Origin: Bacillota bacterium
GTDB lineage: Bacteria; Bacillota_E; Sulfobacillia; Sulfobacillales; Sulfobacillaceae
Assembly: GCA_021802375.1 (NCBI GenBank)
Contig: JAKAAL010000198.1
Span: forward strand, 1 to 7,220
Reading direction: 5' to 3'
DNA length: 7,220 bases
In this document: positions 1-6,519 of the stretch, piece by piece
Layout: each line of letters opens with the position of its first letter
Numbering within the stretch: position 1 is the stretch's first letter
Program-made: the position numbers and the translations under genes
The notes under the pieces: model-generated
The model's input: the letters and a program-made list of their open reading frames with translations, nothing else
What the model was told of the DNA's origin: nothing
Database searches by the model: none

Positions 1-130
1 GAATACGTTTGACTCATTCGTTCCTCTCTCTCCTTTTATACTCAATGTTAGCCTACCAGGAGAGATCGCGATTGTCATGTTTTCTTAGGGGGCTTAAAAG
101 GCGGGCACCGGACTCTTTGGGTTTCAACCT

Positions 131-565
131 GTGCTCAATGCCCCTGAGCCGGCCATCTACAGGGAATATGAAGCCGCCTTAGCAGGCCATGACATCGACC
201 GACTCGTCGACCTGGCCGAGGCGATTTGGCTCGTTGGCATCGACGGTAGTGAGCAGCATGTATCTCAGGCCAATCGCGAGGCGTTCCGCCGGATGTACCG
301 GGAATTCCTCAATAATCACGGAGATTTTGCCTACTATCGGGACATGGACGACACCGATGCGCTCGGAGATCTCGACATGCCCGTCATGGTCGTTGTCGGT
401 GACAATGATACGGCCTTTTGCTTGGCGGCGGCCGACTATTTAGAACAGACCTTGCCGCGGGCCACCATCGTCCGCATGCCCGACGTAGCGCACTTCCCCA
501 ACCTGTCCAAGCCCCAGGAGTTCAACGAACTGCTTTTAAAGTGGCTCAAAAATACCCACGAATAA
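131..565 (+). pseudogene. alpha/beta hydrolase, C-terminal remnant
   Basis: The 144-residue reading matches the second half of an alpha/beta-fold hydrolase. A predicted strand (PVMVVVGDND, about residues 84-93) carries the catalytic acid, probably Asp93. The catalytic His is His121 in VAHFPNL, followed by the usual last helix (PQEFNELLLKWL). Family members are normally about 250-280 residues; the first half, with the oxyanion HG motif and the GxSxG nucleophile, is absent. The same frame stays open back to 98, with family-like sequence (GLFGFQP), then meets TAA at 95-97 and TAG at 86-88. The GTG at 131 has no ribosome binding site. I therefore read it as a 5'-truncated pseudogene; a catalytic hydrolase cannot be made from it. 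Family assignment is fairly sure, substrate unknown. Confidence 0.75.
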
Positions 566-657
566 GGTGACGTCGAGAGTCTTCGCTAAACGAAGGCGAA
601 TTGAGCTAACCTAAGTGATGTATGAAGATAATAATCGACTTTCGGGGGCGTAAATGC

Positions 658-673
658 ATTAAGCGTACTTAAT
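658..673. promoter_or_regulatory. operator-like dyad upstream of the 723 gene
   Basis: ATTAAG-CGTA-CTTAAT is a perfect 6-bp inverted repeat with a 4-base spacer. It is nested in a longer imperfect palindrome (657-686, CATTAAGCG with CGCTTTAATG, one bulged base). It lies 49 bases upstream of the GTG of the next gene in a locally AT-rich stretch, where an operator or 5' leader hairpin could sit. No convincing -35/-10 pair is visible. The rest of 566-722 holds only a small CTTCG/CGAAG hairpin near 582-596 without a T run. Confidence 0.35.
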
Positions 674-722
674 ATGCGCTTTAATGGAGTTACCGTGACA
701 GACACGGATACAAGGAGGCAAC

Positions 723-1109
723 GTGAAAACAGAGTACATGGGAGTTGTCGTCGATCGATCTCTTAAAAACGATAACGGCTTCAACGGTCTAAATGTGATT
801 AGCCATCGACAGGTCGGGTCGTGGGGGTTGATGCTGGTGTCGGTGTCTGATGAGGAATTCACTGCCTTGGTGGACACGCTTCAGAACAGTATGATTAACA
901 TCCAAGACGGCTGCTGGTATGCGCATTTTTTTCGAGGCGCTGAGTTGGTGGTTGTCTATCAAGATCGAGTCTTTCCGGTTACGGTGGACCCGTCCACATG
1001 GACGGACGCGGTCAAATATGGATTCGAACACGGGATTCCTACGGAGCAACTGGATTTCCATCCGCGAACAGTCAAGGATGCTTTTTCATATTTTGGCGTG
1101 ACAGATTAG
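723..1109 (+). CDS. small conserved hypothetical protein (128 aa)
   Basis: An intact gene starting with GTG at 723 behind a perfect AAGGAGG at 712-718, with a rather short spacing of 4 bases. The product is soluble and acidic, with no signal peptide or membrane segment. It has an N-terminal strand region (YMGVVVDRSL, residues 5-14), a VGSWGLMLVSV strand followed by a helix (residues about 31-57), then WYAHFFRGAELVVVYQDRVF (about 66-85) and a helical segment ending in YGFEHGIPTEQLDFHP. From memory, small proteins with this pattern (polar start, YAHYFRG-like motif, GIPxEQLDF near the end) recur in Firmicutes as uncharacterised conserved hypotheticals. I know of no assigned function and propose none. 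It stands alone, about 160 bases after the hydrolase remnant and 270 bases before the next gene. Confidence 0.8.
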   Translation: MKTEYMGVVVDRSLKNDNGFNGLNVISHRQVGSWGLMLVSVSDEEFTALVDTLQNSMINIQDGCWYAHFFRGAELVVVYQDRVFPVTVDPSTWTDAVKYGFEHGIPTEQLDFHPRTVKDAFSYFGVTD

Positions 1110-1277
1110 TAGCGGTAGATCCTCGTTAAGGGAATATCGGGCACTTATGCGCCTTAGTGACCGTCACACACGGGCATGGTGCTCACCTGAACTGTAGTCT
1201 GCTCACTCAGGGTCACACAGCTGGATTCATAGCCATCGAAAGAGAACTACCGACTCCAAGCGACCGTATCGCGGTTA

Positions 1278-1300
1278 CCTCGGGCGCAACGTGCGCGAGG
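1278..1300. repeat. GC-rich imperfect hairpin in the 1110-1378 gap
   Basis: CCTCG and CGAGG enclose CGCA/TGCG with a two-base GG bulge and an ACG loop. No T run follows on either strand, so it is not a typical intrinsic terminator. The 269-base gap around it has no supportable gene: the short readings there lack ribosome binding sites and resemble no family I recognise. Confidence 0.3.
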
Positions 1301-1378
1301 ATGCCGCCCTTGCACAAGGAAATGGTCGGGAACATGTGAAAATCCTGGTTCAATGATTCTGATAGAGGTGGTCGAACA

Positions 1379-2296
1379 ATGAGCTCGTCCGGGCGCGTCG
1401 TTAGCGCCAACAAAGTTAGTCAGTTTTGGAACGCTCACGCGGAGGTTGCCAATACACGTTCAGTTATCTCGTCGACCCAAACGGATTTGCAAGGGGACAC
1501 GATAACTTCAGCCAGCTTGGAACAGTTTGCTAAGGATATAAATAGAGATGGCATTCTACTCAACATCGAGCACGACCCCACACTACCACCCGTCGGACTT
1601 GTATCGAATGCTGCCGTAGTTCAAAACACAGGCGATTCCTACCTGTTATATGCGGACATTCAACCGATTCCAATTGCATCTTACCTTCATCTAGAAGAGA
1701 GGCGGTCTCCTAGCGCGTTAGGGAATACCGACGAAGACGCCGTTGCGGGCCCCCGGTATGTTTTTGCTTACAACCCACACAATGTACCCGTAGACATAGT
1801 GAGAGACATTGCGGCCGTGAGTGAACGCGTCGATCTTCAGGAGCATTTTCAAAAATCGTGGGAAGCATGGATGTTGTTTGGAACCCTTTATATAGCAGGA
1901 GTATCCATCGTCGCAATGACCAAAGGCTTCGGAGACGAAATCGGACATCAACTTGGAAAGGTGATTTCACGCAAAGCTTCTCAAGTGATTAAGCGCCAGT
2001 CACGTCCTCGGGCCGGATCACTAAGGAGTCGACGACTACTCACGATCTCCATTCAGACCAAGTCATGGGTAGTCCACGGCCATATTGTGGGTGGCACCAC
2101 GAAGTCTTTCCAGGCTGGGTTTGACGCGTTGCCGTTGCTAGCACAGATTGCTCAGGAATTCGGCGATAAGTACGAAACAGGGGCTTGGACGGAGGCGCAT
2201 TTCCGATTTAACCACAATGACCGGTCATGGGATTTCATTTATGCGGTCCGTGTCGATAAGAAGGTGGTGTTGCAAGAGGACTTCTTTGAACGCTAA
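1379..2296 (+). CDS. membrane-anchored protein with prohead-protease-like N-terminal region
   Basis: An intact 305-residue product. ATG at 1379 follows AGAGGTGG (1364-1371) at 7 bases, a plausible start. Three parts are visible. Residues about 25-100 contain TDLQGDTIT, a helix, then LNIEHDPTLPPVGLV; the D-x-x-GD...HD...P-x-G arrangement recalls HK97-type phage prohead proteases (family U35), with His65 in the position of their conserved His. I do not see the matching catalytic Ser motif, so activity is uncertain. Residues about 163-182 form one hydrophobic helix (AWMLFGTLYIAGVSIVAM), followed by Gly-spaced and basic sequence (GFGDEIGHQLGK to RQSRPRAGSLRSRR). Residues about 220-305 look like a small alpha/beta domain (LLTISIQT, a helix over 243-263, then two strands). 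Overall it could be a membrane effector or sensor. It is solitary, not in a phage morphogenesis operon. Gene call sure, function not. Confidence 0.75.
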   Translation: MSSSGRVVSANKVSQFWNAHAEVANTRSVISSTQTDLQGDTITSASLEQFAKDINRDGILLNIEHDPTLPPVGLVSNAAVVQNTGDSYLLYADIQPIPIASYLHLEERRSPSALGNTDEDAVAGPRYVFAYNPHNVPVDIVRDIAAVSERVDLQEHFQKSWEAWMLFGTLYIAGVSIVAMTKGFGDEIGHQLGKVISRKASQVIKRQSRPRAGSLRSRRLLTISIQTKSWVVHGHIVGGTTKSFQAGFDALPLLAQIAQEFGDKYETGAWTEAHFRFNHNDRSWDFIYAVRVDKKVVLQEDFFER

Positions 2297-2317
2297 TTGC
2301 TCGCAACAGGAGAGGTC

Positions 2318-2392
2318 ATGTCGGGTGGCTCCTACGGGATTATCGGGGGCGTTAGCGCCTTAAGCATAAGACATCCGATCAATCAACTTTGA
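2318..2392 (+). CDS. possible small peptide (24 aa)
   Basis: AGGAGAGG at 2308-2315 stands just before ATG 2318, and the frame encodes a Gly-rich, mildly hydrophobic peptide (begins MSGGSYGIIGGVSAL) ending at TGA 2390-2392. It starts 21 bases after the previous stop, so it could be translated with that gene. Length alone gives no support, and a GGCG-TTAG-CGCC hairpin (2348-2359) lies inside it, so the site may instead be a leader or decayed sequence. Weak call based only on the ribosome binding site. Confidence 0.2.
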   Translation: MSGGSYGIIGGVSALSIRHPINQL

Positions 2393-2476
2393 CTGGTTGT
2401 GCCGCGGCTTACGCATGACTCCGATCAACAGAAAACGTCTCGGTTCATTCAGGGAGACACAACGGCCGATCAATCA
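2375..2476. repeat. three CCGATCAA direct repeats at 45-46 base spacing
   Basis: CCGATCAATCA occurs at 2375-2385 and again at 2466-2476, with CCGATCAACA between them at 2421-2430. The starts are 46 and 45 bases apart. The last copy runs into the ATG of the HIT gene. A good -35 hexamer (TTGACT, 2389-2394) lies between the first two copies, but no clear -10 follows. The arrangement suits an operator bound by a multimeric regulator, or remnants of duplication. Another CCGATCAATC at about 6913 inside the actin-like gene shows that the motif can occur by chance. Confidence 0.4.
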
Positions 2477-3039
2477 TGAAATACGGATACCCGATAGTAT
2501 CTAACGTATATGGGGTGCGTGAAGTCGTGAGAAAGATCACTTTGGCCGATGGAAACGTGGTGGAAGTCGAATGCCTCAGTTGCGCCATCACCAGCGGCTT
2601 GGTTGAACCCATGGGCGAGGTCATTTATGAAGACAAATACTTTCATGCTCATCAGGACGTGGCCTATCCGATCCCGGGTTTGGTCATTTTAGCGTCCAAG
2701 AGGCATTTTTATCGAATGGATGAACTCACAGCAGCCGAATCTACCGGATACATTGCCCTCATTCAACGCATCCGTAGGGCGCAATCAACTTGTCTCGGAA
2801 TTGGCCACGTCTACTACTTCTATAATGAGGATACCACCCACCATTTCCACCTCTGGATGGTGCCACGATACGAATGGATGCGACAGTTTGGCAGTTCCGC
2901 GGAGTCGTTAAGACCTGCACTGCTACATGCAAGAAATTCGATGAGGACGGCGGATCACGTGGCTTATGTCCTTGAGTGCATCGAGAAGTTACGGAAGGGA
3001 ATGACCCGGGGACCCTTCACCACCGGGGAAGGGTTGTAA
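2476..3039 (+). CDS. HIT-family (histidine triad) protein with Trp variant
   Basis: A 187-residue product of the HIT superfamily, cytoplasmic nucleotide hydrolases or transferases acting on nucleoside phosphate or phosphoramidate bonds. Seen: Cys33-x-x-Cys36 (CLSC), typical of the zinc site in this branch; the core IYEDKYFHAHQDVAYPIPG (about 50-68); LASKRHFY with His77; and the signature HHFHLWMVPRY at 122-132. Aligning this to H-phi-H-phi-H-phi-phi puts His123 and the nucleophilic His125 in place, but Trp127 at the third His. I recall a bacterial subfamily with HFHLW/HFHxW signatures, so the change is probably a lineage trait, not decay. An N-terminal extension of about 30 residues precedes CxxC. 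The ATG at 2476 has only a distant GGGAG (2452-2456), so initiation looks weak; no in-frame start lies closer to it. A truncated NUDIX gene follows 33 bases later. Substrate unknown. Confidence 0.8.
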   Translation: MKYGYPIVSNVYGVREVVRKITLADGNVVEVECLSCAITSGLVEPMGEVIYEDKYFHAHQDVAYPIPGLVILASKRHFYRMDELTAAESTGYIALIQRIRRAQSTCLGIGHVYYFYNEDTTHHFHLWMVPRYEWMRQFGSSAESLRPALLHARNSMRTADHVAYVLECIEKLRKGMTRGPFTTGEGL

Positions 3040-3072
3040 GGGCTCCATCGTGTAGTTCGTGAGGTGAATTTC

Positions 3073-3225
3073 ATGCCCATGTCGACGTACTATCAAGAAC
3101 TGCGAGAGAAAATTGGGACGCAACTTATCATGACATCAGGGCATTTCCAAGTAGAGCGTGGTTGGTCAAGGACGGACACAGCTTGCCCAATCAACTCGTC
3201 TCCATGCGCATTTTATGGTGTGTAA
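3073..3225 (+). pseudogene. NUDIX hydrolase, N-terminal remnant
   Basis: GAGGTG (3061-3066) is well spaced before ATG 3073. The first about 20 residues (MPMSTYYQELREKIGTQLIM) match the conserved opening of a group of NUDIX hydrolases in which YYxxLRxKIG is followed by a strand and then the GG-x5-E Nudix box. After about residue 22 the resemblance stops, the frame ends at TAA 3223-3225 (50 residues), and no Nudix box (GxxxxxExxxxxREUxEExGU) appears in any frame before 3451. I infer deletion of the catalytic part near 3135-3145, leaving promoter-proximal sequence. The family call rests on a short match from memory. Confidence 0.5.
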
Positions 3226-3451
3226 CGGTGTGATAACCATTTATAGCACAACGGAACCGCGCCGTTACCAACGCCGCACCAAGATTCTGGCGATTCGATT
3301 TTGCGGGCAGCCTGTTAGTGACCGTCGTGTCAGCGTCTTACATGGCAGTTTCGGTCTTTCTCCGATACTCCCATAGTAATGGGATCATAATTCAATTGTC
3401 GTGCTGTCATGGATCCGACGGCTCTCTCGCCCAGCGTTACGCTTCGAATTC
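3226..3451. other. non-coding gap with a perfect small hairpin at 3369-3384
   Basis: No supportable gene: the readings here lack start signals and family resemblance. TCCCAT-AGTA-ATGGGA (3369-3384) is a perfect 6-bp stem with a 4-base loop, lying 68 bases beyond the stop of the minus-strand HEPN gene. Neither side has a T run, so it could be a processing or weak termination structure for that gene, or nothing. This gap separates two convergent units: NUDIX remnant on the plus strand, HEPN on the minus. Confidence 0.3.
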
Positions 3452-4732
3452 TCAACCTAATATTACCTTATCTAAGTGAGACTTCCAGTTGGCTCTCTTA
3501 TATCCCCCAATGACGAGGTATTCTATCAATTTACGTAACAGCCGATCAGCGACATCAGCAGTATCGGGAACGTGTTCTGGCGCATCGCCGTGAACAATCT
3601 TGGACCGAGTTCTGTATACCATTTTGAAGTCTTCTAAAAGTTGCTTGCGTTCTTCTGGGGAAGACCCCAACAACCAGGCGCCACGAAGGGACAATCTAAA
3701 TGAAAGTTCCTGGCTGTCGTTAGGTAAGAGCAAACTTTCTAAGGCAATGGCAGCATCAATGACCCGATCTTCTGCAGAGCGACGTTGATTGGCTATAATC
3801 CAGCGGGTCATTAGGATTGGAAATTCGGTAGCCACGTTTTGTAACGCCTCTACGTAGCGTTTCACTATTGGTATTTGCTTATTATATAGGATGGTGCGAT
3901 TTCCACCCGTGGGGATTGTGAATATAGATGATACCATGGTTCCCCCTGTCCACGGGGTGATTCGCATCTCGCCTCGCTTTGGCACCATTAGGACTTCATG
4001 TATCTTTGGATTGCCGCCTGCCACCAGTCTCACAGCGTTTAACCATTGATTGGCACGTTCTGGTATACCGCCGTCCATGGTGGCATAGTATTCGTGTACT
4101 GTGGTGTGCTTCATGAACAGACGTTCAAATCGCCATAAGGAACTCGACAACGCATAATAATCAATCTTCTTTAGCTCTATCCAGTCTTCCCGAGTGGGTA
4201 CGGTGATAAGAGTATCATTGTCAAGCCTCACTAACGCATTTGTCTCCATCTGAAAGTTATATAGTGGCATCCAGTTGTATATAGTGTATTGGCCGTCCTT
4301 TATAGACTGGGCAAATTGCTGATACAATTGTGCGAACAAGGTATCATCCCAATACTCAGGATGACATGGTACAGCTTCTTCCAAGTAATCGTCCAGGAAG
4401 TTGTTCAGGATGGATGTGAGAGTGCTTGTGTTATGCTCTGTGGCGTGGCCGTTAAAAATAACCTTCTCAAGGTCCTTGTATAATTCGACACATCTTAAAA
4501 TCGCGTGAAGATGTTGTGGCGGCCAATCCAACGCGGTCGGGCTTCGTAGGATACTCTGTGGATAGGGGAATTGCTCTGAAACTGCAGGGGTTGTACTATC
4601 TGTTTCAAAGTGGGGAATTTGAACAGTCCGCATGGGCACCTGACCGTAACGTGCCATGCTGTTCACAAGATCAATTTTTTGCTTAATGGCCGTTTTCATC
4701 AAGGGAAACAATTCGTTGACCCACTCATCCAT
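3452..4732 (-). CDS. ApeA-like HEPN domain protein, candidate anti-phage RNase
   Basis: An intact 426-residue protein, ATG at 4732, with AGGAGG (4743-4748 read on the minus strand) 10 bases upstream. The C-terminal 110-120 residues form a helical HEPN domain: a first helix with RRSAEDRVIDAAIALESLLL (317-336), a second with LSFRLSLRGAWLLG, and YRTRSKIVHG, which holds the R-x4-H motif (Arg376, His381). This is the pattern of the Apea-like HEPN family; HEPN proteins with R-x4-6-H are usually metal-independent RNases, and ApeA itself is a single-protein phage defence. The N-terminal 300 residues are mixed alpha/beta without a motif I can name and probably serve as sensor. No membrane segment is seen. 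The gene is AT-richer than the flanking actin-like gene, suggesting separate transfer. It is solitary and divergent from the methyltransferase. Gene and HEPN domain are well supported; the defence role is inference. Confidence 0.85.
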   Translation of the reverse strand: MDEWVNELFPLMKTAIKQKIDLVNSMARYGQVPMRTVQIPHFETDSTTPAVSEQFPYPQSILRSPTALDWPPQHLHAILRCVELYKDLEKVIFNGHATEHNTSTLTSILNNFLDDYLEEAVPCHPEYWDDTLFAQLYQQFAQSIKDGQYTIYNWMPLYNFQMETNALVRLDNDTLITVPTREDWIELKKIDYYALSSSLWRFERLFMKHTTVHEYYATMDGGIPERANQWLNAVRLVAGGNPKIHEVLMVPKRGEMRITPWTGGTMVSSIFTIPTGGNRTILYNKQIPIVKRYVEALQNVATEFPILMTRWIIANQRRSAEDRVIDAAIALESLLLPNDSQELSFRLSLRGAWLLGSSPEERKQLLEDFKMVYRTRSKIVHGDAPEHVPDTADVADRLLRKLIEYLVIGGYKRANWKSHLDKVILG

Positions 4733-4764
4733 GGGAACTTTTCCTCCTGCTTAAAAGAATGATT

Positions 4765-4817
4765 ATTGTAAGTCATTTGCCTAGTTCTAGTTAATCCTCC
4801 TAAAGCGAAAAGTTCAA
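4765..4817 (-). promoter_or_regulatory. candidate tandem promoter of the HEPN gene
   Basis: Read on the minus strand: TTGAAC (4817-4812), 17 bases, TTAACT (4794-4789) as a weak -10; then the same TTAACT as a possible -35, 18 bases, TACAAT (4770-4765) as a good -10. The second would start transcription about 20-25 bases upstream of the AGGAGG of the HEPN gene. ACTAGA-type hexamers overlap or flank these elements. The region is AT-rich compared with its surroundings. Confidence 0.35.
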
Positions 4818-5225
4818 TTGGTCTAGTATCCGTGGGGTCCCGAAACTTGACCCGCAATCTCTGCCTACTGGTTCATCCAATCAGGAAATGACGACTTATT
4901 ATGCCGTCTGGGGATGGTCGTGTTTCGCACATAAGTGGGGTATCCGGTAGAGATCCCCAGCGATTGTTCATTTTTGCCACCACCTGACCTATCACACACG
5001 GATTTAGGGTGATCCGGTTGCCCAGGACCATGCTGGCCCACCACAAGGTTTGCCAGCCTCGCCGGATGCCTTTCGTCCCTGACGACACCGCCAGTCCATG
5101 CACAATTGTCCGCCTTACGAAAGGCGGTGATGGGGTGGCAGGCCTTGATCAGGGGGAAGGGGACAGAGATTCTTCAATCAAATACGAGCCACTAGACTGT
5201 CCTTATTCTCCACAGTTTACTAGAC
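4780..5225. repeat. ACTAGAC motifs flanking the divergent intergenic region
   Basis: ACTAGAC occurs on the plus strand at 5191-5197 and 5219-5225, both just before the methyltransferase, and on the minus strand at 4821-4827, just upstream of the HEPN promoter candidate. Related ACTAGAA (4785-4791) and ACTAGG (4780-4785) are also on the minus strand, the former overlapping the possible -35 TTAACT. Each motif therefore points towards the gene it precedes. A shared operator is possible; the short length makes chance a real alternative. Confidence 0.3.
4828..5190. other. long intergenic stretch with an orphan minus-strand reading and a hairpin
   Basis: No gene I can support. A minus-strand reading at 5103-4873 (76 residues, GTG start, contains RRGWQTLWWASMVLG and VVAKMNNRWGSLP) has an amino-acid mix that looks protein-like, but it lacks a ribosome binding site and I recognise no family; it may be a fragment of a decayed gene. 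CCGCCTT-ACGA-AAGGCGG (5110-5127) is a perfect 7-bp hairpin with a tetraloop and no T run on either side, just beyond the start of that reading. Confidence 0.3.
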
Positions 5226-5256
5226 TATGAAGAATAATGGTAAAGGGGGAGAATGT

Positions 5257-6053
5257 GTGCACTGGTATGAGAAAGGCGCAATCTTAGGACGAATGGCTCT
5301 GCATCGCCCCCAAGACATTCCTCCCCTTCTTCGAGACCGTGAAACCGCGCAGAAGCTGCGACATGACTTACCTGAACATGGTGAGATTCAAGCCGAATTT
5401 TCCCGGGTATCCTTGTCTGCGCCCAGTCGCACCGATTTAGAACAGTTTGAGGAAATCTGGGTCGGTCAAGCATACGGGCTGGACGAAGCGTTTGTTCCGC
5501 AAAGCGGATGGACGGTCGTGGATGTTGGTGCAAATATTGGCTGCTTTACCTTGTGGGCGGCTTTCTGTATGCGGCAGGGACAAATTTTGGCGTTTGAACC
5601 TATGCCCACGACGTTTGACTATCTACAACGTAATATTCAAGACAATGGTTCTCGGTTTTCTTCGGTTGTCATACAGGCGCAACCGTACGCCGTAGCCGAT
5701 ATCAGCGATACGCTCTCTATGCTCTTGGTAGCCGAGTCCACGGGATGGAACCGCTTAATCGCCGGAGACGATCTGGCAAAAGAAACGCGACCCATTATCC
5801 AAGTTTCCGCGAAAACTCTAGACGCGCTTATTCCTGAACTGCCTGTGGACTTGCTAAAAGTGGACGTGGAGGGCGCAGAATTGAAAGTTTTTAGGGAGCG
5901 GCGCAAGCTCTGCAACACACGCGTCGCATCGTTATGGAATACCATAGTGCGAACTTGTTGCGTGACTGCCAGAGTCTTTTAGAAGCACGCGGCTTCCGTT
6001 TGGTATCGCGCACGCCAGGACTGAACCTTGGCATGGCCTACTTTAGCCGATAA
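5257..6053 (+). pseudogene. FkbM-type SAM methyltransferase, single-base frameshift
   Basis: An FkbM-family class I methyltransferase, which usually O-methylates sugars or secondary metabolites. Numbering from the GTG at 5257: TVVDVGANIGCFTLWAA at about 86-102 is the SAM-binding loop, AFEPMP at about 112-117 follows the second strand, and VDLLKVDVEGAELKVFR at about 197-213 is the family's conserved end of the core. GTG 5257 is preferred over ATG 5227 because GGGGGAG (5245-5251) sits 5 bases before it, while 5227 has no ribosome binding site. After codon AGG (5893-5895) the open frame gives unrelated residues and stops at 5980-5982. One frame over, from GGA at 5895, it reads GAAQALQHTRRIVMEYHSAN and continues to LGMAYFSR, stop 6051-6053, a fitting FkbM C-terminus. 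Restoring one G in the GGG at 5894-5896 gives about 265 residues, normal for the family. Either a real mutation or a sequencing error. Confidence 0.8.
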
Positions 6054-6120
6054 ATAATGGTCGGTAATGTATCGGATTTACCTCTTCGAGAGACGCGCTC
6101 AACCTTTACCAACCAACTCT

Positions 6121-6501
6121 CTACGATTTCCACTCGCCTTGCCATTCGTATAGAGGTTCCGTCGTGGTGTACTCACGCAGGGCCTCGATTTTCTCACCGG
6201 CGAACCGCACTATTCTAGCTCCGTCAAACGAGAGTTCGCGTCCCTGCCACCAGCATCGGAACGCCCACTCAATGGCGGCTGAGTTCTGTCCGCCAACGAA
6301 TGAGAGGATGTCCCATTGGAGAACCCGACCACCTTCGGCGAACCATGTTTCCATCCATTGTCGTACTCGGTCGCGGCTCTTGTACGTCGGTCCATAACAT
6401 TCCGTCACCACACAGTCGTGCGCCAGTGTGTCTAGCACCTGATGGATATGTTCAGCTTTCCACCCCTCCACTCGAATTCGTGACCGGGCCAAATCAATCA
6501 C
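6121..6501 (-). CDS. NTF2/SnoaL-like protein
   Basis: A cone-shaped alpha+beta NTF2-like fold protein of the SnoaL type. Seen: an N-terminal helix with VEGWKAEHIHQVLDTLAHDCVV, then ECYGPTYKSRDRVRQWMETWF, and the strands DILSFVGGQNSAAIEWAFRCWWQG, GARIVRFAGEKIEALREY, closing with PLYEWQGEW. The fold serves enzymes and ligand-binding proteins alike, so no reaction can be assigned; cytoplasmic, no signal peptide. Start uncertain: the frame is open up to ATG 6636, but that extension reads backwards through an unrelated terminator hairpin and is not protein-like. GTG 6501 (126 residues) or TTG 6492 fit the family N-terminus better, though neither has a ribosome binding site. The native 5' end and promoter may have been lost at a recombination junction. 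It converges with the methyltransferase, 67 bases away. Confidence 0.65.
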   Translation of the reverse strand: MIDLARSRIRVEGWKAEHIHQVLDTLAHDCVVTECYGPTYKSRDRVRQWMETWFAEGGRVLQWDILSFVGGQNSAAIEWAFRCWWQGRELSFDGARIVRFAGEKIEALREYTTTEPLYEWQGEWKS

Positions 6502-6519
6502 AAAATCCGATTCTTTCTT

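Noticed and set aside
1157..1339. Plus-strand reading in the 1110-1378 gap
   Set aside because: No start signal, no domain, and competing readings of similar length on both strands.
1149..3323. TTAGTGACCGTC shared near 1152 and 3313
   Set aside because: A 12-base match without extension, symmetry or gene-linked position; no flanking target duplication or transposase, so not treated as an element end.
5009..5230. Plus-strand reading of 73 codons before the methyltransferase
   Set aside because: No ribosome binding site, antisense to the orphan reading, and no recognisable composition or motif.
5887..5896. Programmed -1 frameshift at the TTTTT run in the methyltransferase
   Set aside because: The in-phase codons do not form an X-XXY-YYZ heptamer, and the -1 frame meets TAG at 5892-5894, so slippage there would end translation.
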